From NCBI GenBank assembly GCA_034434835.1, contig DAOTXX010000078.1, positions 1 through 64,000 on the forward strand: a stretch of 64,000 nucleotides of DNA, given 5' to 3'. Below are positions 42,201-50,928 of the stretch, piece by piece; position 1 is the first letter of the stretch; the number at the start of each line of letters is the position of its first letter. This DNA comes from JBGLNJ01 sp034434835 (GTDB lineage Bacteria; Chloroflexota; Anaerolineae; Fen-1058). A program made the position numbers and the translations under genes. Under the pieces are notes generated by a model that was not told the origin of the DNA, did not search any database, and saw only the letters and a list, made by a program, of their open reading frames with translations.

Positions 42201-43788
42201 TCTCGGAGCGTGTATCCGGCAGCAGCGGATTACTGAAGCGAACCGCTTCTTCACCCACGTCCAGCGCGATGCGGGCTTGACCGTGGGCAACGCACCAGCC
42301 GATCATGGACGAGCCGCCGACCTCAAGCTTGTGGCCTGCTTGGAGCAGCTTGTGTCCGGCCTCGCCGGTGCCCGCGCGGAGGACAGCCGACTGACCCGTC
42401 TCGTCCACTAGGAACAGGCCGACGTAGTAAAGCTTGAACCGTTCGCGGATCAGTTCCGCGGTCTGGGACATCAATTCTTCCGGGTCAAGCAGTGAAGATG
42501 CAGCGCGGGAGACCTGGGCTGCGGTCTGGAGCTGCATGGCCCGGCGCTCCAGTGTCTTTTCCACCTGCTTATGCTCAGTGATGTCGCGCATAATGCCCCG
42601 GAAGCCGATGGGTTCGTCCATTGGGTTGGTTATCAGCGATGCGGATACCTCTATGCTCCTTCGGAGCCCATCTCGTCCGAGAATCTCGTAACGGATGGCT
42701 TGAGAAGGTTGGCGTGTCCGGTAGACCGTATTGAAAGCTCGATACACGGCCCTGGCATTCTCCTCATCCATATATTCCCGGTTGTTCATACCCATTAATT
42801 TGCTTCTGGGATATCCAAGGATCCTGACCACTGCATCGTTAAAGAACGTGAGGTTTCCAGCAATATCCGTTTCGAAATAGCCTTCCTGGATGTTCTCCAG
42901 AATCGTCCGATACTTTTCCTCGCTGGCCTTGAGTGCTTCCTCTGTCCTCTTGCGCTCGGTGATGTCGAACAAAACGCCCTGCCAATAGAGAGGCTGACCG
43001 GCCGCATCCCGCGCCAACACGGCTTCGTCATGGACCCACACCACGCGGCCATCGCGGGCGACCATACGATACTCGATGCTGAATCTCTCGCCAGTCTTGT
43101 TGGTGCGTTCATTTTCAGCCAGCACGCGCTCGCGGTCGTCAGGGTGGAGCAGCTTGACCCAAAGTTGGGGATCGGCTACCCACTCGTCCGAAGAGTAACC
43201 CAACATGGTCTCGATCTGCGGGCTCGTATAGATCGCTGAGCTGGTCTCGTCAGTCGCATCCAGGTAAACGATCGCCGGGATGTGCTCCACCAGCGAGCGG
43301 TATTGGACTTTCTCGCGAAATCGCTCCTCGGCTTGCTTGTGCTCGGTGATGTCTTCGACGGTCGTGCGAATGCCGACGATCTTGCCGTTCAGGTTTAGGA
43401 GATGCCGGTCCTGGATCAGCACCGGCACGTGGTGGCCGTCCTTGTGGAGACAAACGCCCTCGACCGTTTTCAGCGGTATTTGCCCGGTGAGCTTGTCTTG
43501 AATGGCCCGACGTGCGGCCTCACTATCCAGAATAAACTCCCACGCTGGCCGCCCCAACATTTCCTCTGCAGCATAGCCCAGCATAGCCAGCTCGGTGCGG
43601 TTGACCCGCGTGATGCGCCCTTCGGCATCTATTTCATGATACCCGACCGGCAGCTCGTCAATCAGCGATTGCAAGAGAGCCTCATTCTCTGCCGGCCTGA
43701 GCGCCGTGGCCTGTCTAGTCTCGATCAAGGACTCTTTGACATCAGAAAACAGGTTAGCCAACCGTTTTTTCAAGTCCTTCTCACTCAT
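39241..43788 (-). CDS. Three-PAS, six-GAF cytoplasmic sensor, no output domain
   Basis: The 1515-residue soluble protein has three PAS domains (about 35-155, 165-285 and 290-405; DELPVGYHEIDAEGRITRVN opens the first), each ending in a D-I-T-E-(H/R)-K type PAC motif. A full GAF (about 420-575) and a second, divergent GAF (about 590-750) follow. Then three nearly identical tandem GAFs of about 170 residues span about 755-1265, recognised by repeated SRLMDTTNFY and AQSWLGVPM. A last GAF-like domain and the tail from REQLLREITSRVRGSTD close the protein. No membrane helix is present. Its ATG lies inside the last codons of the ParA gene (8-base overlap), with AAGGAG about 11 nt upstream, so synthesis is coupled to ParA. 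PAS domains may sense redox or small molecules; no cofactor residue is certain. Confidence 0.87.
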   Translation of the reverse strand: MSEKDLKKRLANLFSDVKESLIETRQATALRPAENEALLQSLIDELPVGYHEIDAEGRITRVNRTELAMLGYAAEEMLGRPAWEFILDSEAARRAIQDKLTGQIPLKTVEGVCLHKDGHHVPVLIQDRHLLNLNGKIVGIRTTVEDITEHKQAEERFREKVQYRSLVEHIPAIVYLDATDETSSAIYTSPQIETMLGYSSDEWVADPQLWVKLLHPDDRERVLAENERTNKTGERFSIEYRMVARDGRVVWVHDEAVLARDAAGQPLYWQGVLFDITERKRTEEALKASEEKYRTILENIQEGYFETDIAGNLTFFNDAVVRILGYPRSKLMGMNNREYMDEENARAVYRAFNTVYRTRQPSQAIRYEILGRDGLRRSIEVSASLITNPMDEPIGFRGIMRDITEHKQVEKTLERRAMQLQTAAQVSRAASSLLDPEELMSQTAELIRERFKLYYVGLFLVDETGQSAVLRAGTGEAGHKLLQAGHKLEVGGSSMIGWCVAHGQARIALDVGEEAVRFSNPLLPDTRSEMALPLISRGRVIGAMSIQSEQPAAFSQEDVAILQTMADQLATAIENARLFQSTQAFAERQAIANEVLRMAMTAETATRMFEAATQTTSRRLQMPCMVLLLDQTGQTLQVQSICGPDGNLATLEAAQSITPDNNPIMFQAIQKQKTQTVWNVPSLSRGTAISIAQRFNVENAAYVPIVGHEQALGLFVLGQPFGHPRLDADEIAFIEILASQLALGLENRRSLEQAQARAEEMATLNELSRAFSTRLDLSQVLDEVYRGASRLMDTTNFYIALYDAPQNEVVFALDARGQDIRRMAGRRQAGQGMTEHVIRSRAPLLLEENVLARLQELGVESIGPEAQSWLGVPMLLGDQVLGVIAVQSYTTPRAYNSHHCDLLYAIASQAAIAIQNARLFEETHRRAEEMTALNDLSRALSARLELSQVLDEVYRGTSRLMDTTNFYVALYDAQLDEVSFPLYAEGERVRPLAGRRRSGRGMTEYIIRSRTPLLIPENIPARLQELGVESIGQEAQSWLGVPMMIGDQVLGVLAVQSYTTPRTYNEHHRDLLSAIASQTAIAIQNARLFEEARTRAEEMAALNDLSRVLSARLDLSQVLDGVYRGISRLLNTTNFYIALYDPDRHEVSFPINVSESELDQQITVMPADQGLTGYILRTRESLLIEENVAEWLEKRGMGRVGEPAQSWLGVPIMLGDQVLGVMAVQDYKRPNLYTEHDRDMLAAIASQTAIAIQNARLFGETQAALAEAQALYETSRRIEAAQDSQEMVTALAEGLRVPGVTWAALLMYERDEAGEVQAVQAQGNWYDGQDIAPMPIGTRLSKDMFAAMGVVLSSTPMFMDDTQNDLRIAATVADTLRQRNIRALGILPLTARGTQLGVLMLAGKAPYHFTGRQVQACSTLVGQMAVIMENRRLLRETEARARREQLLREITSRVRGSTDPDMIVRTAVRELGTALGRTAFIRLGSAEQLAQAPATQSAKGHGAEPPIHHTSDGDA
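40010..41525 (-). repeat. Three tandem coding repeats of about 510 bp (GAF triplication)
   Basis: Each unit begins with 'RAEEM-x-ALN-(E/D)-LSR' (near 41520, 41015 and 40500) and ends with '(A/T)AIAIQNARLF'. The second and third units diverge mainly in the ligand-pocket stretch. Confidence 0.7.
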
Positions 43789-44539
43789 GGTTCACCAACT
43801 CCTTAGCGAGCGCGCGATATTGCAGAGCGCTGCGCGTATGGGGGGCGTAGCAGGTGATCGGCTGTCCAAAGGCCGGGCTTTCTCTCAGGCGAGTGTCCAC
43901 TTCGATAATCGTGTTGAACAGCGTGTCGCCCAATGCCAGCCGCATCTGTTCGAGCACCGTCTGCGAAATCCGATTGCGTTTATCGTACATCGTCACCAGG
44001 ACCCGATACTTGAGATTTGGATTGGTTTTTTCCTGCACCAGTTTGACCAGCTCCGCGGTCTGCCGCAGCGAATAGGCGGCAAAGAACTCGCATTGCGCGG
44101 GCACAAGGAGCAAGTCGGCCGCCGTCAGCGCGTTGAGCGTGAGTGTGCCGATGGCCGGGGGGCAGTCAATCAAGATGGTGTTGTAAAAGCCGTCGCCCAT
44201 CGCGATCAGTCCATTTCTGAGCAAGAACTCGTAGCCTTTTTGTCCATACAGGATTTTGTCCAGCAGCGCCAGGCTTCGGTTGGCCGGGACGATGTCCAGG
44301 CCAAAGATCGGCGTTTCCCGGCTGGCGCTCACGAGCGAGATGTTGCCCAGCAAGGCCTCGTCCACTGTGTGACGCAGCTCATCTGGCTTGAACCCCAGCG
44401 AAAGCGTGAGATTGGCCTGCGGGTCCAGGTCAATCAGCAGGACGAGCTGGCCCAGCTCGGCCAGGCACGCGCCGAGCGACACGCAGGTGGTGGTCTTGGC
44501 CACACCTCCTTTTTGATTGCTGATCGCAATGACGTGCAT
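43781..44539 (-). CDS. ParA/MinD-family ATPase
   Basis: The 252-residue protein opens with the deviant Walker A motif K10-GGVAKTT, carrying both the signature lysine and the P-loop lysine. DLDPQANLTLSLG (Walker A' region, about 38-50) and ILIDCPPAIGTLTLNAL (Walker B, about 120-136) follow. That is the ParA/Soj type, which forms ATP-dependent dimers and usually binds DNA nonspecifically to position cargo. There is no ParB or parS nearby, and the gene is embedded in the sensor train: 55 bp after a six-TM GAF sensor and overlapping the start of the three-PAS sensor by 8 bases. A cargo-positioning role for the receptor proteins, as for ParA homologues that place cytoplasmic chemoreceptor clusters, is inference. 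Confidence 0.9.
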   Translation of the reverse strand: MHVIAISNQKGGVAKTTTCVSLGACLAELGQLVLLIDLDPQANLTLSLGFKPDELRHTVDEALLGNISLVSASRETPIFGLDIVPANRSLALLDKILYGQKGYEFLLRNGLIAMGDGFYNTILIDCPPAIGTLTLNALTAADLLLVPAQCEFFAAYSLRQTAELVKLVQEKTNPNLKYRVLVTMYDKRNRISQTVLEQMRLALGDTLFNTIIEVDTRLRESPAFGQPITCYAPHTRSALQYRALAKELVNHE

Positions 44540-44594
44540 GCCTGACTACCTTTGAATCGGCGGGCAGCCCTCAACATGGACTGCCCGGCGCCTG

Positions 44595-46394
44595 TTACCC
44601 GGCCGTGTCGGTCATGGTTTGCGTCTCGCCGGTCTTGAGGCGGATGACGCCATGACTGACGCCCAGCGCGCGGCGTATCTCGTGCACGGTGGCCTTGAGC
44701 ACGCCTTCCACATCGGGAGCCGCGCGCACCCGCGCCGCGATAGTCGAGACCATTCTCTCGCGCCGTGCCTGTTGTTGAGTTTGTTCGAACAGTCGCACAT
44801 TTTCCAAAGCCTGTGCAGCTTGATCGGCGATCTCGGTCACCAGTGCCACATCCTCCTCGGTCCATTCGCGTGGATGTTCGGTCTCGTGCAGGTCAATCAC
44901 ACCGATGACTTGATCGCGCAGCTTGATTGGAACCGCCAGCGCTCCGGTGTAGACCCCATCGTGTGGGGCCGGAGCGAGGGCGACGGGCGCGCCCTGGTGA
45001 AGCGCCTGCTCGATTTCTGGCAGAGGCGCATCGCCCACGGGCGGCACCCCGCTCACCCGATACTCGTGGTGGACGGCCGATAGCACCGGCAGCAGGCGCT
45101 CCCACTCCTGGCGCAGATAACGCGCTTGAGTTTCTTCGGCGGCCCGCAGAGCCGCTTGCGTCTGCGCGAACAGCCGGGCGTTCTCGATAGCGATCGCGAC
45201 TTGATCGGCCAATGCGCTCAAAACGGAAACGTCTTCTTCGGTGAATGCAGCTTCTTGTTCGCTTTGCACATCCAACGCGCCAAAGATTTGATCGCCGACT
45301 CGCAGCGGCAGAGCGATTTCGGAACGTGTCTGCGGCAGATCCGGGTTATCAAAGTGGACGGCGTCGGCCCCTACGTCCAATGCGATGCGGGGCTGACCCG
45401 TCCCGGTCACATAGCCCACGATGCCTTGTTCGCCCACCGCCAGCTTGTGACCGCGCGCCAGCATACGCTGTCCCCCCTCGCTGTTGGCAGCGCGCAACAC
45501 CGCAAAGCGCCCCAACTCGTCCACGATAAAGACGCTGACATGATAGTAGCCGAACGTCTGACTGATCAGTTGCGTCACTTGGGTCAGCAGTTGATCCAGG
45601 TCTCGCACCTGACTGGCGGCGCGCGCCACCTGGGCGCTGGCGGCCAATTGCGTGGCGCGGCGCTCGGCCTGTTGGCTGGCGTTGCGAACTTCCAGATTCA
45701 GGCGTTCCAGTTCACCTGTGCGTGTGACCAGTTCGGCGGTGGTGGCCTTGAGGTCCTCAGTCTGTCGGGTGAGGGCGGCCTGGCTTTGCTCCAATTCCTT
45801 AGCATAGGCCTGGGCGGATTCGAGCGCCGTCAGCAGGCTCTGACCGAACTGATTGATGAGATAGGCAATGATCAACAGGATGGTGGGGTACAGCACGGGC
45901 AGGAGCCAGGGCAGACTCTGAAACACGCTTGGACGCGGGCGTGGCAACCAGGTTTCAATTGCGGCGACGACCGTCATGTACAGAGCGGTCACGATCATGA
46001 CCCCTGTTTGCAGGCGAGACCGGATGAACGCTACATACAGCAGGAGGTTCACCAGGATGCCGGCCATCACCAGCGAGGTCAATCCGGTGATCGCGGCGGG
46101 TGCCCATCCCAGCACGAGCGGCGAGCCGATGAACCAGATCAGGACGCCGCTGCGCAGATGACCGGCGCGTGCCCATAAGCTTGCCAGATAAGCTACCAGG
46201 CTTGCCCCAAGGACGACTGCCCCGATCTCGAATAGATGCCGGGCGCCTGTCACATACGACAAGCCGATCTCGGCTGTCCCGACCACCAGGGTAATGACCA
46301 CCACGATGCGCATGAACAGGATGAACTGGGTGTCCCTCAGGCGTGGCTGCTCAAAGGCTGGTGTCTTGCGCTTGTCTGATTCGACCGTTGTCAT
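44595..46394 (-). CDS. Six-TM GAF sensor, no output domain
   Basis: This 599-residue protein has about six membrane helices within residues 25-185, then a long coiled coil (about 188-245). GAF1 covers about 250-405, with HKLAVGEQGIVGYV and RIALDVGADAVHFDNPDLPQ. A short second GAF (about 430-540) has LAVPIKLRDQVIGVIDLHE. The tail starts at RERMVSTIAARVRAAPD. The membrane domain has short loops, so it may sense a hydrophobic or membrane-borne cue. The 'ExGIVGYV...DNPDLP' wording groups it with the 59-64 kb sensors and with GAF1 of the giant kinase, rather than with the 'GGxSMxGW' subtype of its neighbours. AGGAG lies 9 nt before ATG 46394. Confidence 0.86.
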   Translation of the reverse strand: MTTVESDKRKTPAFEQPRLRDTQFILFMRIVVVITLVVGTAEIGLSYVTGARHLFEIGAVVLGASLVAYLASLWARAGHLRSGVLIWFIGSPLVLGWAPAAITGLTSLVMAGILVNLLLYVAFIRSRLQTGVMIVTALYMTVVAAIETWLPRPRPSVFQSLPWLLPVLYPTILLIIAYLINQFGQSLLTALESAQAYAKELEQSQAALTRQTEDLKATTAELVTRTGELERLNLEVRNASQQAERRATQLAASAQVARAASQVRDLDQLLTQVTQLISQTFGYYHVSVFIVDELGRFAVLRAANSEGGQRMLARGHKLAVGEQGIVGYVTGTGQPRIALDVGADAVHFDNPDLPQTRSEIALPLRVGDQIFGALDVQSEQEAAFTEEDVSVLSALADQVAIAIENARLFAQTQAALRAAEETQARYLRQEWERLLPVLSAVHHEYRVSGVPPVGDAPLPEIEQALHQGAPVALAPAPHDGVYTGALAVPIKLRDQVIGVIDLHETEHPREWTEEDVALVTEIADQAAQALENVRLFEQTQQQARRERMVSTIAARVRAAPDVEGVLKATVHEIRRALGVSHGVIRLKTGETQTMTDTAG

Positions 46395-46490
46395 CGTCTT
46401 GTCTCCTGCTCAAATGAAGGCGAAAGGCGGAAAGCCTTCCTTTCGCTTTCGTCTTTCATCCTTCTGCCTTCATCCTTCATCCCTCCGCCT

Positions 46491-49118
46491 TCATCCTTTC
46501 GCTCCATCCCCTGTCGTCAGCCGCACGATGGTGCGCGGCACGCCCAGCGTGTGGGCCAACTCGGACGCGGTGGTTTCGAGCACACTCTCGATGTCTGTGG
46601 CGGCGCGGACGCGCGTGGTGATCTGGCGGATCAGCCGCTCGCGTTCAGCGCGGCGCTGGGTCGCTTCCAGCAGACGCACATTTTCGAGCGCGGTGGCCGC
46701 CGGCCCGGCCAACGCCAGGATCAGCTCGACATCGTGTTGGGCAAACTGGCGCTGATCCGGCCGGTTGGCGACCGAGATGACGCCGACGACCTGGCCCTTG
46801 ATGGCCAGCGGAGCCACGATGAGCGAACCCACGTCCGGTTGCTGGCGCCGTCCTGGTTTAAGGCCGCCCCCGGCGCTTCCAGAGAGGACCGGCTCGCCGG
46901 TGCGCAGGACCTGGCCCGCGATGCTGGCCTCAAGCTCCTCAAAGGTCAGATCGAGTTCGCTCTCCGAGTGGCCGGCGCCTGCGCGGGCGAAAATCTGGCG
47001 GCGCTGGATGTCGGCCAGGATGACGAGCGTGTGGTCAGCCTGCTCAAGCGTGTTGGCATAGTCTGCCAGGCTCTGGCAGATGTCGGTGATCTGGGTGAGC
47101 CCGGCGATGGTTCGGGTGGCCTCGAACAGCCCCTCGGTTTCCTGCAGGGCGAGCTGCGTCTGTTCCACCAGGCGCGCGTTGTCGGCGGCCAGCGCCGTCT
47201 GCAGCGCGATGGCGCGAATCATTTCCATTTCTTCGTCCGACCAGGGGCGTTCGCTTTCGCGGCGCACAGTCAGTTGTCCGATGGGTTGCCCGCGCAATTC
47301 GAGTGGAATCAAGACCGCTTCGGGGAGCGCGTCGGCGCCGGGTATGTCAGACGTGCGGAATTCGGCGCGCGGGATTTCCATGCGGCGCTGCTGGTAACCT
47401 TCCCAACCTTCTCGCACCAGCAGGCGGTTGGTCTGTTCCAGTTCTTGGAGCGCCGCCTGGGTTTGCCTAAACAGGCGGGCGTTTTCCAGCGCCACCGCGA
47501 TCTGATCGGCCATGCCTTGCAAGGCCGCAGTATCGCCTTCGTCAAACGCGCTAGGTTGGTCGCTTTGCACTGTCAATGCGCCCAGCACGCGCTCGCCGAC
47601 CTGCAGCGGTAATGCCATCTCCGAGCGAGTCGCGGGGAGCAGGGGGTTAGCAAACCGCACCGCCTCCCGACCCACGTCCAGCGCGATGCGCGCTTTCCGG
47701 TTGGCGCAAGTCCAGCCCACCATAGACTGTCCACCGATTTCCAGGCGGTGGCCGCGTTCCTTCATGATGCGCCCGGCTTCGCCGGTGCCGGCCTCCAACA
47801 CAGCATAGCGGTTGTCTTGATCTGCCAGGAACAGACCGACATAGTAGAACCCGAATCGTTGTTGGATCAGCTCGACGACACGCGGAATCAATTGATCGGG
47901 ATCCAGCAGCGTCGTCGCCGCGCGGGACACTTGAGCGCTGGCCTGGAGTCGGTTCGCCTGACGGCTCAACTGCTCATTGGCCTGGCTGATCTCTGCCGTG
48001 CGCTCGGCGACGCGCTGTTCCAGCCCCGTGATCAGGCCCCGCAACTGCTCGGTCATTCGATTGAAAGCGCGAGCCAGGGTGCCGATTTCATCTTCGCTGC
48101 TCACGGGCGCGATGCGCGTCAGGTCGCCTGCCGCAATCGCGCTGGCGGTTTGGGTGAGCGCGCCAATCGGACGCAGGCTGCGCCAAATGCTGAGCCAGAC
48201 CAGGCTCAACATGATCACCACCCCAGCTACAATAGTGATCCACGAGGTGCGTTGAAAGGTCTGCACCGCGCTCAACAGCTCTGATTCTTGCTGTTGAATG
48301 ATGACGCCCCATTCGTTATCGAGTTTGTCTACATACGCCAACCAACGCACACCGTCGCTGTCGGTAAAGGGCAGATAGCCTCTTTTGCCCTGCCGCAAAT
48401 AGACGACGGGCGGAAACTGGGTGGCATCAATCAGCTCATTCTTGGCGTTCATCAAGACCTGGGGGTCGGAATGAGCGACAATGCGATTGGCGCCATCCAC
48501 GATATACGTGACGCCGGTCTTGCCGACTTGACTGACGTTGACCTGCTGAGAGATTTCTTTTAGCTCGCTAAAGATGGCGCCCACGCCAACGATCCGACCC
48601 GACGCATCCTGAATGGGCGCAGACAGACCCAGCGCCGGCCGGCCGGTCGTGCGGCTGATCAAGACCTCTGTAGCGGGTATGCCGGCCCTGGCTTGCTGGA
48701 AATACTTGCGGTCGCTATAGTTCTTGGGCGCCTCGTCATCGTTTCGCGCGACGTTGACGCCCTCCAGGTTGGTGGTCATCACCAGATACAGGTGTGAGTG
48801 CGCTTTGGCGACGGCCACCAGATGAGGTTTTTGTCGGCTGGCGTCCATGCTGATAATATCAGGCTGCAAGACCAATTGCCGTAAGGTCTGGGTATTCAAG
48901 TCCAGCCAGATGGCGACATTCGCCTTTAACGCGCTGTTCACCAATCGAATCTGCTCGTTGAGACTTGCGTCTAGCTGGGTCCGGGCCTGGTTGCTCAAAA
49001 AGACCGCCGCGATGACCAGCACTGGGAGCGCCGTGGCCAGGACCAGCAGGGTCAGGCGCGTCTGCAATCGGGCTCGCCGAAGGACGGGAAGAAATTGTCC
49101 AAGCGAGAAATCATTCAT
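46491..49118 (-). CDS. dCACHE-HAMP-GAF sensor without output domain
   Basis: The 875-residue protein has a membrane helix (about 20-42), an extracellular dCACHE domain (about 45-285; NYSDRKYFQQA, RTTGRPALGLSAPIQD, YIVDGANRIVAHSDP), a second helix (about 290-312) and HAMP. The coil LEQRVAERTAE, GAF1 (about 395-550), a short GAF (about 560-660), a third GAF (about 670-820) and the tail from RERLIRQITTRVRAATD follow. It is the paralogue of the sensor at 28.4-31.0 kb, which carries the same dCACHE phrases. The SDRxYF element resembles the ligand-contact region of dCACHE domains, but the full amino-acid-binding motif is not evident, so the ligand is open. AAGGAG lies 8 nt before ATG 49118. Confidence 0.88.
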   Translation of the reverse strand: MNDFSLGQFLPVLRRARLQTRLTLLVLATALPVLVIAAVFLSNQARTQLDASLNEQIRLVNSALKANVAIWLDLNTQTLRQLVLQPDIISMDASRQKPHLVAVAKAHSHLYLVMTTNLEGVNVARNDDEAPKNYSDRKYFQQARAGIPATEVLISRTTGRPALGLSAPIQDASGRIVGVGAIFSELKEISQQVNVSQVGKTGVTYIVDGANRIVAHSDPQVLMNAKNELIDATQFPPVVYLRQGKRGYLPFTDSDGVRWLAYVDKLDNEWGVIIQQQESELLSAVQTFQRTSWITIVAGVVIMLSLVWLSIWRSLRPIGALTQTASAIAAGDLTRIAPVSSEDEIGTLARAFNRMTEQLRGLITGLEQRVAERTAEISQANEQLSRQANRLQASAQVSRAATTLLDPDQLIPRVVELIQQRFGFYYVGLFLADQDNRYAVLEAGTGEAGRIMKERGHRLEIGGQSMVGWTCANRKARIALDVGREAVRFANPLLPATRSEMALPLQVGERVLGALTVQSDQPSAFDEGDTAALQGMADQIAVALENARLFRQTQAALQELEQTNRLLVREGWEGYQQRRMEIPRAEFRTSDIPGADALPEAVLIPLELRGQPIGQLTVRRESERPWSDEEMEMIRAIALQTALAADNARLVEQTQLALQETEGLFEATRTIAGLTQITDICQSLADYANTLEQADHTLVILADIQRRQIFARAGAGHSESELDLTFEELEASIAGQVLRTGEPVLSGSAGGGLKPGRRQQPDVGSLIVAPLAIKGQVVGVISVANRPDQRQFAQHDVELILALAGPAATALENVRLLEATQRRAERERLIRQITTRVRAATDIESVLETTASELAHTLGVPRTIVRLTTGDGAKG

Positions 49119-49180
49119 GGTGGTGTCTCCTTAGCCCGGATGGCGGCTCGATCTGCCTGGGCGTCAAACTCCAAGTGACA

Positions 49181-50908
49181 TTACGCTGTGCTGGCATGAG
49201 GTTGCTCCGCTTGAGATAACAAGTCAATGGCGGCGTAGCGCGCGCCCGTCGCCTGGCTGATCTCTCGCACCGCCACGTTCAAGACGCCTTCTGTGGTGAT
49301 AGCGCTGCGGATGCGAGCCGTGATCTCATTGATCAGGCGCTCACGCATAGCACGGCGCTGGGTATCCTGGTACAGCCGCGCGCTTTCCAACGCCACACCT
49401 AGTTGCTCGGCCAGCGTTTCCATCAGCGCGATCTCTTCCTGGCTCCATCCGCCGCTCTCGGCGCTCTTGCGCAGGTCTACCACGCCGATTGTTTGGCCGC
49501 GCACTTGGACCGGCAGAGCTAACGTCGCCCCGTCCGGATCGGTCATCACAACGGTCTTGTCTTCGCGCAGCGCGGCGTCTATCTCGGGTGACCGCTCGTC
49601 CCCGATGGGGAGGAGGTGTTTTCGGGCGTAAGCATAGCCCGGTGTCAGGCCGGTGCGCATCATCTGGCTCCACGTTTCGCGGCTGTACTGGCCATAGGCG
49701 CGGCGCTCGGCTTCCAAGGCGGCTTTGCTTTCGGCGAACAAGCGCGCGTTGTCGAGTGCCACGGCGATCTGATCGGCCATGCTTTGCAGCACCTCGATAG
49801 CCACACCGTCAAAAACGTCAGGATGGTCGCTCTGCACGGTTAGTGCGCCGATCGCCTGGCCGCGCGAATGGAGAGGCAGGGCAGCCTCGGAGCGAGCGCC
49901 CGGCAGGTCTGTCGCAGCTTGGCGTTCTGCTTTTTCAGCTTCTTGGACCACACGCGGCAGGCCACGGGTGATGCTCCAGCCTATGGTCGAGTCGCCCTCG
50001 ATAGGCATCCGGTGACCTTGAGCCACCATCGCGCGGCCGGCCTCTCCCGTGCCGGCCACCAGCTCGGCCCACTCGCCCGACCTGTCCACCAAGAACAGTC
50101 CGACGTAAGACAGGCCAAACCGCTCGCGGATCAGCTCAACGACTTGCCGGGTCAGTTGATCCACATCCAGAATGGACGAGGCGGCGTGGCTGACCTGAGC
50201 TGAGGCCTCCAGGTAGACGGTGCGGCGTTGCAGGTCGCGGGTGCGGTCGGCCACCTGGTGTTCCAAAGACGCCCGAAGCTTTTGCAGTTCGCGATTGGCC
50301 TCCACCTGAGCGCGCTCGTTGCGCTGGGCGAGTTCCAGCGACCGGTTGAGGTTGCGCACCGCATAATACAAGAGCAATCCACCGACGACAAAGATCGCGC
50401 TATAGCCCCAGAGGTCAAAAGGCGGGGGCGATTTCGGGAACTGATACGTCACGAGGCCGAGGGTTTCGATGTACCACAGGCCGAACACCGCTGCGATGCT
50501 GAGCGCGGCAAAGATGAGTGTGGCCCGCCCCCCTAACAACAGACCGGCAACGAGGATGCACAAAAAGAAACCGCTGGTGGTCGAGTTCCGGATACCGTAA
50601 AACCCATAAACCGAGTAGGTCAAGGCGACCCACAGGACCAATGACATCAAGACGCCAGCGATCTGGGTCCAGCCACGCCATATCAGAATACGCATGCCCA
50701 GCATCCAAAACACGAGCGACCCCATGATCATTACATTGGTGGTATTCCCCCAAAAGCTCTGGGCGCTGACGAGAGTCAGCACCACGACCATGAGCACCGA
50801 GATCGCCAGGATCACGTTCACCATCACGCTGAGCAGGTTGGCAGCGCGTTGCCTGGCTTCGTCTTCAAAAGTGGGCGCGGCAAAAAACTGTGTGATTCTG
50901 GTCAGCAT
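49181..50908 (-). CDS. Six-TM GAF sensor, no output domain
   Basis: This 575-residue protein has about six membrane helices (residues 27-190) with the distinctive entry FEDEARQRAANLLSV and the loop YGIRNSTTSGFF. Both are echoed in the 61.1-62.8 kb protein (FEDEEKTRTAALL and KGIRNPAVSFYF). A coil, GAF1 (about 235-390) and a second short GAF (about 400-515) starting YGQYSRETWSQMMRT follow, with the tail from RERLINEITARIRSAIT. GAF1 belongs to the 'STIGW' variant and has an altered central loop (PRVVQEAEKAERQAA) in place of the conserved ALDVG block, so its pocket probably differs from its relatives. Confidence 0.86.
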   Translation of the reverse strand: MLTRITQFFAAPTFEDEARQRAANLLSVMVNVILAISVLMVVVLTLVSAQSFWGNTTNVMIMGSLVFWMLGMRILIWRGWTQIAGVLMSLVLWVALTYSVYGFYGIRNSTTSGFFLCILVAGLLLGGRATLIFAALSIAAVFGLWYIETLGLVTYQFPKSPPPFDLWGYSAIFVVGGLLLYYAVRNLNRSLELAQRNERAQVEANRELQKLRASLEHQVADRTRDLQRRTVYLEASAQVSHAASSILDVDQLTRQVVELIRERFGLSYVGLFLVDRSGEWAELVAGTGEAGRAMVAQGHRMPIEGDSTIGWSITRGLPRVVQEAEKAERQAATDLPGARSEAALPLHSRGQAIGALTVQSDHPDVFDGVAIEVLQSMADQIAVALDNARLFAESKAALEAERRAYGQYSRETWSQMMRTGLTPGYAYARKHLLPIGDERSPEIDAALREDKTVVMTDPDGATLALPVQVRGQTIGVVDLRKSAESGGWSQEEIALMETLAEQLGVALESARLYQDTQRRAMRERLINEITARIRSAITTEGVLNVAVREISQATGARYAAIDLLSQAEQPHASTA

Positions 50909-50928
50909 GGCTGCTTGTCCCTTCCTCT

